A stretch of DNA of 64,000 nt from Bradyrhizobium sp. 1(2017) (GTDB taxonomy: Bacteria; Pseudomonadota; Alphaproteobacteria; Rhizobiales; Xanthobacteraceae), in NCBI RefSeq assembly GCF_011602485.2, contig NZ_CP050022.2, positions 1,880,001-1,944,000 on the forward strand. The letters run 5' to 3'. The translations under genes were made by a program, and so were the position numbers. Of the stretch, positions 53,865-62,607 are shown piece by piece (the stretch's first letter is position 1; every line of letters starts with the position of its first letter). The notes beneath the pieces are model-generated. The model was not told the origin of the DNA. It did no database searches and saw nothing but the letters and a program-made list of their open reading frames with translations.

Positions 53865-54353
53865 ATGGCCGCCACCTCGCAATATCTGACGCTCGGGCTC
53901 GCCGGCGAGACGTTCGGCATCAGCATCCGCAATGTCCGTGAAATTCTCGACATGCGGCCGATCTCGCGGCTGCCGCACGCGCCAAACTTCCTGCTCGGCA
54001 TGATCGACGTGCGCGGCAGCGGCTATCCCATCGTCGACCTCCGGACCAAGCTCGGGCTGCCGAGCGTCGCCGCCACCGAGGCGACCCGCATCATCATCCT
54101 CGACGTGCCTATGAAGGACCGCCTGGTCGGCGTCGGCTTCGTCGCCGACTGCGTGTTCGAGGTCACCGACATCGACGAGCAGGCGATCGAGCCGATCCCC
54201 GAGGTTGGCGGCAAATGGCAATCCGATTACGCCGCTGGAATCGGCCGCAAGGGCGAGAAGTTCGTCGTCATTTTCGACCTCGCCAAGTTGATGGCGAACG
54301 ATGAGTTTCCGGGCGAGCGCACAACCAGGGACGATGCGCCCTGCGCCGCCTGA
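53865..54353 (+). CDS. cheW: Chemotaxis coupling protein CheW (second copy)
   Basis: 162 residues, same fold as the first: LTLGLAGETFGISIRNVREILDMRPISRLPHAP and GMIDVRGSGYPIVDLRTKLG. The glycine-serine replacement in VRGSGYP (VRGNVIP in copy 1) and a different tail suggest division of labour between the two MCPs, each of which follows one cheW. A 57-base gap with no hairpin leads to the second MCP. Confidence 0.9.
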   Translation: MAATSQYLTLGLAGETFGISIRNVREILDMRPISRLPHAPNFLLGMIDVRGSGYPIVDLRTKLGLPSVAATEATRIIILDVPMKDRLVGVGFVADCVFEVTDIDEQAIEPIPEVGGKWQSDYAAGIGRKGEKFVVIFDLAKLMANDEFPGERTTRDDAPCAA

Positions 54354-54409
54354 ACTGAGATTACGAAGCGTAAAGCGTTAGCACCCCATTCGAACCCGAC
54401 GGGACTGAA

Positions 54410-56581
54410 ATGAGATTCTCGGTAAAAGCTAAGCTGGCCTCCGCATTCGGCGCGGTCATTGTTCTCTCGATGATCACGGGAGGCGTGGCTTATAACGGCC
54501 TCTCCGCCTTGACGATGCAGCAGCAACGAATCGTTGGCCAGGCCAACCGTACCAAGCTCGCTGCGGACGTAATGGACGCGCTACAAGGTCAACAGCGCGC
54601 AGAAAACCGAATGATCCAGGCGTTGTCGGACAAGGAGACCCAGGATAATCACGCCGGGATGCTGACCCGTCGTGAGAAGACGCTTAAGCTCTACAACGAC
54701 CTGCATGGGCAGGCGAGCGAGGCCGGCAGGCGCGTTCTCGATCAAGCCTCTGGCCCCATGAAGCGAATGAACGAGCTGGAGGACCAGTCCGCGAAATTCG
54801 CGCTGCTCAACTCCAACAACAAGGCAGCGGAACTCTGGAAGACTGAGGGCGGGGCCGCGGCCAAGGATCTCGACGCGAAGTTCGAGGCTGTCGTTGCGGA
54901 AATGAGCAGGGGGGCATCGGACAACCAGCGCGCCGTCACCTCGATCTTGGAGGCTCGCGCGGACATTGCGCGCCTGTCCCGCGCGATCGTGATGGCCTAC
55001 ACGGCTACGAACACGCAGGACCTCGAGATCGACGTCAAGGACGCCACGCAACGGTTGGGCAACATCAAGGCGGCGGTGGCTCAGGCGGGCCAGGCTGGTA
55101 CGTCAGCGGGAATGAACGCGCAATTGGAGCGCTTGGCCAAGGCAGTCGACAACGTCGCGCGCCTTGCGCTCGAGGCTGGTAATCTGAAGGCAGCGACGAT
55201 CGCAAATGGTGAAGGCCGGAAAGTCTTCAACGAGACGCTGAGTGCCGTAGAGCAGTACGTCAAGCTGAATGAGAAGCAGATGGCAGATGTCGCGGAGGAG
55301 GGCGCCCAGGAGGCGTCCCTCGCCAAGACGCTGTTGGTCAGCATCATCATCGGCGCGCTGCTGATCGCGGTCGCTTCCGCGACCTGGATTGCCCTCAATA
55401 TCAGCCGCGGTCTCGGCCGTGCGGTCGGGCTTGCCAATGCGGTGGCCGTAGGCAACCTCAGCCAGAAGATCGACGTGTCGAGCAATGACGAAGTCGGTGA
55501 TCTCGTGGCGTCCCTCAACGCGATGACGGCCAACCTCAACGCCACCGCTGGGGTCGCCAACGAGATCGCGAACGGAAATCTCATGGTCGAAGTCAAGCCG
55601 CTCTCGGACAAGGACACGTTGGGGCTGGCCCTTGAGCGCATGGTCGAAAAGCTCCAGCAGATCGTAACGGAGGCGCTGACCGCGGCGCAGAATGTCTCGG
55701 CCGGCAGCCAGGAGCTTTCCGCAAGTGCCGAGCAGCTCTCGCAGGGCGCGACCGAGCAGGCCTCGTCCGCCGAGGAAGCCTCCTCGTCGATGGAGGAGAT
55801 GGCCTCCAACGTGAAGCAGAACGCCGACAACGCCAACCAGACCGAGAAGATCGCGGCGCAGTCAGCCAAGGACGCCGAAGCCAGCGGCGCCGCGGTCGGT
55901 CGCGCCGTCAACGCGATGCAGACCATCGCCGAGAAGATCACGATCGTGCAGGAGATCGCCCGCCAGACCGACCTGCTCGCGCTCAACGCGGCGGTCGAAG
56001 CCGCTCGTGCCGGCGAGCACGGCAAGGGCTTTGCGGTGGTCGCCTCCGAAGTGCGCAAGCTCGCCGAACGCAGCCAGGCTGCCGCCGCCGAGATCGGCAC
56101 GCTCTCGGCCGACACCGTCAAGGTCGCCCAGGAAGCAGGCGCCATGCTGTCCAAGCTCGTCCCGGATATCAAGAAGACGGCCGAACTCGTCGAGGAGATC
56201 ACCGCGGCCTGCCGCGAGCAGGACGTCGGCTCGGCCCAGATCAACCAGGCGATCCAGCAGCTCGACAAGGTCGGCCAGCAGAACGCCAGCGCCTCCGAGC
56301 AGGTGTCCTCGACGTCGGAGGAGCTCGCCTCGCAGGCCGAACAGTTGCAGTCGACCATCGCCTATTTCCGCATCGAGCCGGGCGCGAAGAGCCAGGCGGC
56401 TGCGCCGATCGATCGTGCGGTCAACCAGTTGCGGGCCAGGGCGGCCACCATGGCGGCTGCCGAACGTCCGGCGAAGAAGCCGCAGGGCAGGCCGGCGCGC
56501 GCCGTGAAGGTTGCCGGCGGCGGCTTCGCCTTCGACATGAACGACGGCGAGGACGATCGGGACGCCGATTTTCAGCGCTGA
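54410..56581 (+). CDS. Methyl-accepting chemotaxis protein (second copy, large sensor domain)
   Basis: 723 residues. Membrane segment 1 (residues about 10-30), a long helical periplasmic domain of about 270 residues (HBM-like length, twice a four-helix bundle), segment 2 ([28 protein letters not shown]), two HAMP units in a row, and a signalling domain nearly identical to that of the first MCP. C-terminal tail [21 protein letters not shown] sensors bind small organic acids in studied proteins; the ligand here is unknown. Confidence 0.93.
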   Translation: MRFSVKAKLASAFGAVIVLSMITGGVAYNGLSALTMQQQRIVGQANRTKLAADVMDALQGQQRAENRMIQALSDKETQDNHAGMLTRREKTLKLYNDLHGQASEAGRRVLDQASGPMKRMNELEDQSAKFALLNSNNKAAELWKTEGGAAAKDLDAKFEAVVAEMSRGASDNQRAVTSILEARADIARLSRAIVMAYTATNTQDLEIDVKDATQRLGNIKAAVAQAGQAGTSAGMNAQLERLAKAVDNVARLALEAGNLKAATIANGEGRKVFNETLSAVEQYVKLNEKQMADVAEEGAQEASLAKTLLVSIIIGALLIAVASATWIALNISRGLGRAVGLANAVAVGNLSQKIDVSSNDEVGDLVASLNAMTANLNATAGVANEIANGNLMVEVKPLSDKDTLGLALERMVEKLQQIVTEALTAAQNVSAGSQELSASAEQLSQGATEQASSAEEASSSMEEMASNVKQNADNANQTEKIAAQSAKDAEASGAAVGRAVNAMQTIAEKITIVQEIARQTDLLALNAAVEAARAGEHGKGFAVVASEVRKLAERSQAAAAEIGTLSADTVKVAQEAGAMLSKLVPDIKKTAELVEEITAACREQDVGSAQINQAIQQLDKVGQQNASASEQVSSTSEELASQAEQLQSTIAYFRIEPGAKSQAAAPIDRAVNQLRARAATMAAAERPAKKPQGRPARAVKVAGGGFAFDMNDGEDDRDADFQR

Positions 56582-56594
56582 TATCAAACGCAGG

Positions 56595-56625
56595 GATCGG
56601 CCCGCCGTTACGTGGCGGGTCGATC
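56595..56625 (+). terminator. Hairpin after the second MCP gene
   Basis: GATCGGCCCGCC (56595-56606) pairs with GGCGGGTCGATC (56614-56625), twelve pairs with one G-U, loop GTTACGT. Lies 13 bases after the stop; the cheR gene starts about 100 bases later. Confidence 0.5.
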
Positions 56626-56722
56626 TATCTCCGTAATAGTGTGAACGTTTAGGACGCAAGATGGCCCGTATGGCCCGACATTCAGTGCAGGCGGCGGCCA
56701 TCCCGGGCGGGGGCATGCAGCG

Positions 56723-57577
56723 ATGATGCCCGCTATGCAGGATACGGCCGTGCATCTGTCGGACCGCCACTTCCGCACCATCGCGGAGCTCATCGAGGGC
56801 CAGGTCGGCATCAAGCTGCCGCAGGGCAAGCGGCTGATGCTGGAGGGGCGGCTGCACAAGCGCGTGCGCGCGCTGAACTTCTCCGACCTCAACGAATATG
56901 TCGAGAACCTGTTCGAGGCCGATCATTTCGACATCGAGCTCACTCATCTCATCGACGTGGTGACGACGAACAAGACCGACTTCTTCCGGGAGCCGCAGCA
57001 CTTCACCTTCCTGCGGGAGGTCGCGGTCCCGGCCTTGCTCAAGTCGCATGGACCCAAGAACGCGAACCTGAAGATCTGGAGCTCGGCAAGCTCCACCGGC
57101 ATGGAAGCCTATACGACCGCGATGGTCCTTGACGACATGACGCGGAACGGCTCGCGCTTCCAGTACCGCATCCTCGGGACCGACATCTCGACCGCCGTGC
57201 TGCGCCTCGCCAAGACCGCGATCTACACGAGGGACGTGCTCGCTCCGGTGCCGGAGCCTTTCGTGAAGCGGTATTTCCTGTCGTCGCGGGACAAGTCGCG
57301 CGGTGAGGTGCGGGTGGTGCCGGAGTTGCGGCGCATGACGCATTTCATGAGGATGAATCTCATGGACGCGTCCTATCCCGTCGATCGCGACGTCGACATC
57401 ATCTTCTGCCGCAACGTCCTGATCTATTTCGAGCGCGAGACCCAGCGCAAGGTGATCGAGCGATTGTGCAGCCATCTGCGGCCGGGAGGCTATCTGCTGG
57501 TCGGCCATTCCGAATCGATGATTCACAGCGCCGTGCCGGGCCTGAAGCAGGTCCAGCCCACCATTTTCCAGGTTTGA
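56723..57577 (+). CDS. cheR: Chemotaxis protein methyltransferase CheR
   Basis: 284 residues. N-terminal helical domain ([38 protein letters not shown]) and C-terminal SAM-dependent methyltransferase domain: [44 protein letters not shown] and [13 protein letters not shown]. It methylates glutamates of the MCPs. Three in-frame ATGs lie close together (56723, 56726 and 56735); the first is used here. Confidence 0.93.
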   Translation: MMPAMQDTAVHLSDRHFRTIAELIEGQVGIKLPQGKRLMLEGRLHKRVRALNFSDLNEYVENLFEADHFDIELTHLIDVVTTNKTDFFREPQHFTFLREVAVPALLKSHGPKNANLKIWSSASSTGMEAYTTAMVLDDMTRNGSRFQYRILGTDISTAVLRLAKTAIYTRDVLAPVPEPFVKRYFLSSRDKSRGEVRVVPELRRMTHFMRMNLMDASYPVDRDVDIIFCRNVLIYFERETQRKVIERLCSHLRPGGYLLVGHSESMIHSAVPGLKQVQPTIFQV

Positions 57578-57594
57578 TCGGAGCGCCGCCAAAA

Positions 57595-58686
57595 ATGCCG
57601 AAGCAGAAAGTTCGCGTGCTGATCGTGGACGATTCGGCGTCGGTTCGCCAAATCCTGCAAACGATCCTCAGCGACGACCCCGAGATCGAGGTGATGGGAA
57701 CGGCCTCGGATCCGTTCGCCGCGGCGCGTCGTCTCCAGAACGAGCTTCCCGACGTCATGATCCTCGACCTCGAGATGCCGCGCATGGACGGCATGACGTT
57801 CCTGCGCAAGATCATGGCGCAGCGCCCCATCCCGGTGATCATCTGCTCCTCGCTGACCGAGGAGGGCTCGGACGTGATGTTCGAAGCGTTCGAGGCGGGC
57901 GCGGTCGACATCGTGCCGAAGCCGAAGATCGACACGCGGCAGGCGCTGCTCGAATGCTCCGCGCGGCTGCGCGAGGCAGTCAAATCGGCCGCTCGCGCCC
58001 GGGTGCGCCCGCGCGCGGAGCGCCGGGTGATCGAGAAGAAGCTGACGGCCGACGCCATCATCCCGCCGCCGGTGCAGGGCAAGGTCCGGCCGACCACCGA
58101 GCGCATCGTGTGCATCGGTGCATCGACGGGCGGGACCGAAGCGCTCAACGACGTTCTGGAGATGCTGCCGGCCCACTGTCCGCCGATCGTCATCGTCCAG
58201 CACATGCCGGCGGGATTCACCGCGGCGTTTGCGCGGCGTCTCGACAGCGTCTGCCAGATGCGTGTCAAGGAGGCCGAGGACGGCGAGCCGGTGCTGCCGG
58301 GCTGCGCCTACATCGCGCCGGGTGCCCGTCACATGCTGCTTCAGCGCATCGGCCTGCGCTACCAGATCGCGATCAAGGACGGCCCGCCGGTGTCGCGGCA
58401 TCGCCCGTCCGTCGACGTGCTGTTTCGCTCCGCGGCCCAGCACGCCGGCGCCAATGCGCTCGGCGTGATCATGACGGGCATGGGCGACGACGGCGCGCGC
58501 GGAATGCTGGAGATGCGCAAACTCGGCGCCTCGACGCGGGCGCAGGACGAAGAGAGCTGCGTGGTGTTCGGCATGCCCAAGGAAGCCATCGCCCATGGCG
58601 GCGTCGAGAAGGTCGTCTCGCTGCACCAGATCCCGCGCGAGATCATGCTCTGGTATCAGGCCGGGAACGCCGCGGTGGCAGGTTGA
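57595..58686 (+). CDS. cheB: Chemotaxis methylesterase/deamidase CheB
   Basis: 363 residues. Receiver domain with Asp58 ([12 protein letters not shown]) and a catalytic domain with Ser in [12 protein letters not shown], His in [16 protein letters not shown] and Asp in [12 protein letters not shown], the CheB triad. It removes methyl groups from MCPs after phosphorylation by CheA. The start ATG 57595 is 17 bases after the cheR stop. An upstream extension would run into cheR and is rejected. Confidence 0.94.
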   Translation: MPKQKVRVLIVDDSASVRQILQTILSDDPEIEVMGTASDPFAAARRLQNELPDVMILDLEMPRMDGMTFLRKIMAQRPIPVIICSSLTEEGSDVMFEAFEAGAVDIVPKPKIDTRQALLECSARLREAVKSAARARVRPRAERRVIEKKLTADAIIPPPVQGKVRPTTERIVCIGASTGGTEALNDVLEMLPAHCPPIVIVQHMPAGFTAAFARRLDSVCQMRVKEAEDGEPVLPGCAYIAPGARHMLLQRIGLRYQIAIKDGPPVSRHRPSVDVLFRSAAQHAGANALGVIMTGMGDDGARGMLEMRKLGASTRAQDEESCVVFGMPKEAIAHGGVEKVVSLHQIPREIMLWYQAGNAAVAG

Positions 58687-58691
58687 TCGCA

Positions 58692-60413
58692 ATGTCCGTC
58701 ATTCCGGCCAGCACGCTCACCGAATCGATCGTCGCGATCGAGGACGTCTCCTCGCGGATCGAGGACGTGTTCGCGCGCGTCGGTCACGAGCTTGGACGCG
58801 GCCACCTCATCTTCAAGGAATTGAACCAGGGCCTCGCAACGCTTTCCTCGGAGCTCTCAGGTGCGGAGATCGAGGGCGCCGCGACGGCGTTGCAGGAGAT
58901 CGCCGCGCGGCTGAGCGAGCTGGCGCAGGCGCTTCCGGCCGAGACCGCGCTGCTGGAGACGATCGGCAAGAGCACGGCGGAAGCATCCGCCTTGCTCAAG
59001 CCGCTGTTCAAGCACATCCAGATGATCGCCATCATCGCCCGCAGCGCGCGGATCGAGGCCGCCTCGCTCGACGGTGACCGCGAGGGCTTTCTCGCCTTCA
59101 CCCAGGAGGCCTACGATCTCGGCAAGGCCGTGCAGGGCTCGATCGAGGGCTGCGCGCGGGATCAGCAGCGCCTGTCCGACGCCGTCGCCACCGCGTTCGG
59201 CCGGCAAAAGGAGTTCGAGGGCCGCTACCGGAATCAGCTGGCGGCGGAGAGCGTCGAGCTCGGCGCGGCCTATTCCGGATTGCGCGACCAGCGCGGCAAC
59301 AGCCGCCATCTCGCCGACCTCACGAGCTCCAGCACCAGGAAGATCGCCGAAGCGGTGGGCAGCGCGATCATCTCCTTGCAGGCCGGCGACAGCACGCGCC
59401 AGCGCCTCGAGCATGTCTCTCACGGACTTGGTCTTGCCTCGGGACCCATTCCGAGCCTGGCGCCCTCATCGATGCCGAGCGACGACGGCGCGCGCGCGAT
59501 TTGTCAGTTGCAGGCGGCCCAGCTCAGGGACGCCCAGCGCGAGTTCAGCGGCGACATCGGCCAGATCGTTCGCGCGCTGACCGCCATTTTGCGCGATGCG
59601 GGCGGTGTCGTCGGTCACGGCCGCACGCTGTTCGGCGGCGAGGACGGCGGCTCGTCGTCGTTCCTGGCGCGGATCAAGCAGACGCTGGCCCACGCCTCGA
59701 CCCTGATCGCCACCTGCGAGGGCGCCGGCCGCTCGGTGGACGAGGCCCTCGCGATCGTCGAGGATACGCTGACGAAGTTTCGTCAGGCGATCGCGGGGCT
59801 TGCCGAGGCGACCGTCGACATCACGTTGATCGGGATGAATGCCGGTCTCAAGGCAAGCCACCTCGGCAGCCGCGGCAGCGCCTTCGTCGTCATCGCCAAC
59901 GAGCTCAAGGCGACCGCCGATCAGGTGTCGGCGGGCGCCGCACGCCTGAGGCCGGTGCTCGACGGCATCGAGCGCTCGGCCGGGGAGCTGAAGCAACTCC
60001 GCGTGCAGGGCGATCCGACGCAGCTTGCCAAGCTCGAGCCGCAGATCCTTCAGGCGCTGCGCGAAGTCGAGGCCGGCAACGAGCGGCTCGGCAAGCTGAT
60101 GAACCGGCTCGTCGTCGAAGGCGCCGAGTTCGAGGGACTGATGAATTCGGCGCAAGGTCTGATGAACGCGCTCGGTGAAGGCTCCGCGGCATTGCCCGCG
60201 GTCGCTGCCCGCCTCGAGACGGCCAGTGCCGGCGCCCAGAGGCCGCGTCCGCAGGACGAGGCCGTGCTCGATGAGCTGTTCGCGCGCTACACGATGGAGC
60301 GCGAGCGGGACATCCATCGCGACTTCCTGCAGGCGCTCGGGATCGCACCGATCGTCACCGCGCGCCGGGTCAAGGCGGCCGCGGCCGCCGATGACGGCAT
60401 AGAACTGTTTTGA
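58692..60413 (+). CDS. Soluble MCP-related protein with two degenerate signalling hairpins
   Basis: 573 residues, no signal peptide, membrane segment or HAMP. Two helical regions copy the look of an MCP hairpin tip: residues 108-150 (IAIIARSARIEAASLDGDREGF followed by LAFTQEAYDLGKAV) and 376-415 (ITLIGMNAGLKASHLGSRGSAF followed by VVIANELKATADQV). Compare [27 protein letters not shown] in the true MCPs. SLQAGDSTRQRLEHV near 228-242 is another MCP-like coiled-coil segment. Its start is six bases after the cheB stop, so it belongs to the operon. It could be a cytoplasmic receptor, a scaffold or a decoy for CheA-CheW arrays. Confidence 0.85.
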   Translation: MSVIPASTLTESIVAIEDVSSRIEDVFARVGHELGRGHLIFKELNQGLATLSSELSGAEIEGAATALQEIAARLSELAQALPAETALLETIGKSTAEASALLKPLFKHIQMIAIIARSARIEAASLDGDREGFLAFTQEAYDLGKAVQGSIEGCARDQQRLSDAVATAFGRQKEFEGRYRNQLAAESVELGAAYSGLRDQRGNSRHLADLTSSSTRKIAEAVGSAIISLQAGDSTRQRLEHVSHGLGLASGPIPSLAPSSMPSDDGARAICQLQAAQLRDAQREFSGDIGQIVRALTAILRDAGGVVGHGRTLFGGEDGGSSSFLARIKQTLAHASTLIATCEGAGRSVDEALAIVEDTLTKFRQAIAGLAEATVDITLIGMNAGLKASHLGSRGSAFVVIANELKATADQVSAGAARLRPVLDGIERSAGELKQLRVQGDPTQLAKLEPQILQALREVEAGNERLGKLMNRLVVEGAEFEGLMNSAQGLMNALGEGSAALPAVAARLETASAGAQRPRPQDEAVLDELFARYTMERERDIHRDFLQALGIAPIVTARRVKAAAAADDGIELF

Positions 60414-60553
60414 GTCCGCCTGCCGGGCTTTCTCGGCGTCGGCAGCAATTTGATGAGTTGGCTTTGCCTGGCGTTAACCGTGGCGGAATGCCTGCCGGAT
60501 CGGTCATTGCCGCGCCCCAGAGTTGGTTGCAAATACCAGTGAATTCACGACGG

Positions 60554-61006
60554 ATGTTTCCAATGCTGAGAGAAGGCAAATACGCTGCCTGGTTCAGGAC
60601 ACCGCATGGCCAGGGCACCGGTATCGTCCATCTGGCGGAGGGACGGATTTCGGGCAGCGACAGCTTCTTCACCTATGGCGGCTCCTATCAGTTCGACGAT
60701 GATCAGCATTTCACGGCGGTTCTGACCACGCGCCGGCATGCCGAGGGTCCGTCGACCGTGTTCGGGCGCGACGAGGTCGAGGTCGAGCTCTCGGGCGTGT
60801 CCAGCGGCGCGATGGCGACCTGCTCGGGAACGTCGCGGCAAGCGCCCGGGGTCATGTTCGAGGCGACGCTGATCTACAGCCAGGACGACGCGCCGGCTGC
60901 CGGGGCCCGGGGTGCGGTCGTGAAGCTCAATGCCGACAAGCTGCCCAAGGGGCTCGACAGCCGTTCCCTGCCGCGGCACCCGTTCACGGCGGGCCCGCCC
61001 AGGTGA
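60554..61006 (+). CDS. GrlR-like regulatory protein
   Basis: 150 residues from ATG 60554 (an alternative start at 60566 gives MLREGKYAAWF). The pattern REGKYAAWFRTPHGQGTGIVHLAEGRISGSDSFFTYGGSYQFDDD, then AVLTTRRHAEGPSTVFGRDEVEVELSG, follows the beta-barrel layout of GrlR, a negative regulator of type III secretion genes in enteric bacteria, and its many alphaproteobacterial homologues, whose role is not known. The start at 60410 overlapping the previous gene would add an unconserved tail. It follows the chemotaxis operon and may be read from it. Confidence 0.72.
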   Translation: MFPMLREGKYAAWFRTPHGQGTGIVHLAEGRISGSDSFFTYGGSYQFDDDQHFTAVLTTRRHAEGPSTVFGRDEVEVELSGVSSGAMATCSGTSRQAPGVMFEATLIYSQDDAPAAGARGAVVKLNADKLPKGLDSRSLPRHPFTAGPPR

Positions 61007-61172
61007 AAGCCGGAGCGGCGATGGGGCGCTGACTCTGCTCCCGCCCGAACCGGGCGCCGTGATTAGCGTTGCATTGACGCTGTTGTCTCGAATCGCGCCG
61101 CGGCCGTGATGCAGCAACTCAGCCTTTAGGAGCGAGAGCTAGCCTGCGGTCGATCAAGTGTGGTGGAAGAAC

Positions 61173-61457
61173 ATGCCTCAAATCTGGATGACATACGATG
61201 AACTCGGCGCGCTGTGCGCCTGCGGCGCAATGGAGGCCAGGAATCTCGCCATCAATTTGTCGCTCGATCGTCGCAGGAGTCGCGACGGGACGACGCGCGT
61301 GAAACTCGATCTGGCACTGACCGCCAGGTTCCTGGCATCCGTTCGTGAGTCCGATTTCGATCTCGATTGCGCCATTGAGGCGCTGCACAACACCCACCGT
61401 CAGATGGCCGAGCTGCTTTCGCCCGCCGAACTCCACAACAGGCGTGGGTTGGCCTGA
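61173..61457 (+). CDS. Small protein with possible helix-turn-helix
   Basis: 94 residues starting MPQIWMTYDELGALCACGAMEARNLAINLSLDRRRSRDGTTRVKL, where TYDELGALCACGAMEARNLAI has the length and helix pattern of a MerR-like DNA-binding helix-turn-helix, with an arginine-rich wing after it. GGAAGA lies ahead of ATG 61173. No firm family is assigned. Confidence 0.62.
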   Translation: MPQIWMTYDELGALCACGAMEARNLAINLSLDRRRSRDGTTRVKLDLALTARFLASVRESDFDLDCAIEALHNTHRQMAELLSPAELHNRRGLA

Positions 61458-61586
61458 CCGCCGCGGGTTCCGTGTCAGCCCAATTCCCGCGATCGTCGTC
61501 CCGAATCAGCTTAAGCTCTGCAATGGAATTTCCGGCCGTCGTTGGGGTTCGATCGCGATGGGGCGCAGAGTCCGCAGGAGGAGTGC

Positions 61587-62033
61587 ATGATCAAAGCCGT
61601 CTGTCGGCCCCCGGTGGCACTGTTGGCGACACTCGCGCTGGTCGGAAGCGTCGTGGCGACGAGCGCAACCGCAGCCGCGGAAGTCGTGAAGCTGCAATCC
61701 GAGCTCAAGGGAAGCAATGAAGTGCCTCCCAACAGCTCGACCGGCTCGGGCAAGGCCGAGGCGAGTTACGACACTGATACGAAAGTTCTGACTTACGTCG
61801 TCACCTATGCCGGGCTCACCGGACCGGTGATGGGCGCGCATTTCCACGGCCCCGGCGAGGCCGGCAAGAACGCCGGCATCGCCCTTCCGTTCAAGACGGT
61901 GGAAAGCCCGATCAAGGGCAGCGCGACGCTCACCGACGCGCAGGCAGCAGATCTGCTGGCCGGAAAGTGGTACGCGAACATCCACACCGCCGCGAACCCG
62001 GGCGGCGAATTGCGTGGCCAGATGATGAAGTGA
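61587..62033 (+). CDS. Secreted CHRD-domain protein
   Basis: 148 residues. Signal peptide (PPVALLATLALVGSVVATSATAAAE) and a single CHRD (chordin-like) domain: LKGSNEVPPNSSTGSGKAEASYD, YVVTYAGLTGPVMGAHFHGPGEAGKNAG and YANIHTAANPGGELRGQM. A perfect AGGAGG precedes ATG 61587. These small periplasmic proteins are widespread in rhizobia and their function is unknown. Confidence 0.9.
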   Translation: MIKAVCRPPVALLATLALVGSVVATSATAAAEVVKLQSELKGSNEVPPNSSTGSGKAEASYDTDTKVLTYVVTYAGLTGPVMGAHFHGPGEAGKNAGIALPFKTVESPIKGSATLTDAQAADLLAGKWYANIHTAANPGGELRGQMMK

Positions 62034-62079
62034 CGGCCGGTCGTGCATTCCACCGGTCATCTCCGCAAGGCCGGCCGCT

Positions 62080-62445
62080 TCAGGACGGCGGTCGGGGCAG
62101 GAACGCCAAGATCATCTGCGCGAGCATGACGCCGACCGTGCCTCCTGCCGCCTTCTGGAGCACGTCGAGGAAGCCCGGATCGCGGTCGGGGATGAACGAT
62201 TGCATGAGCTCCAGCCCCACGGCGACCGCTATGACGAGAGAGCAGGCCAGGCTGAGCCGTCCCGGCAGCAGGAAGGCAAGAAGGAAGCCGAGCAGTCCAT
62301 AGGCACTGAAGCGCTCGATCACCACGACCCAATAGGCCTCGTGATGCCCCATGAGCGCGGGCCTTCCCGCCAGCTTCGCCAGGGTGGCATAGACGATCAG
62401 CGCAAGGCAGATGCTCGCGGCTGCAATGAGGTGGTTCCTGCGCAT
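62080..62445 (-). CDS. VanZ-like membrane protein
   Basis: 121 residues with four membrane segments: HLIAAASICLALIVYATLA, FSAYGLLGFLLAFLLP, SLACSLVIAVAVGLELMQSFIP and AAGGTVGVMLAQMILAFL. The conserved segment GLELMQSFIPDRDPGFLDVLQKAAGGTVG is the core of the VanZ family, which includes a teicoplanin-resistance protein; most members have no known activity. It converges with the CHRD gene. Confidence 0.85.
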   Translation of the reverse strand: MRRNHLIAAASICLALIVYATLAKLAGRPALMGHHEAYWVVVIERFSAYGLLGFLLAFLLPGRLSLACSLVIAVAVGLELMQSFIPDRDPGFLDVLQKAAGGTVGVMLAQMILAFLPRPPS

Positions 62446-62607
62446 GGCGCCAGCATACAGGGTTGGTCGCCGCTCAGGTTTGAAAGCCGAAATTATCGTT
62501 AAGGGGCCGCCGCCGGGCCGGCACAGATTTGCTTTCAAGACAGGAGTTCTGGAGGTTCGGGCTGCTCCGAGGACGCTGGAAGGGAAGTGGAAAGCCTGCC
62601 GCGCCGG

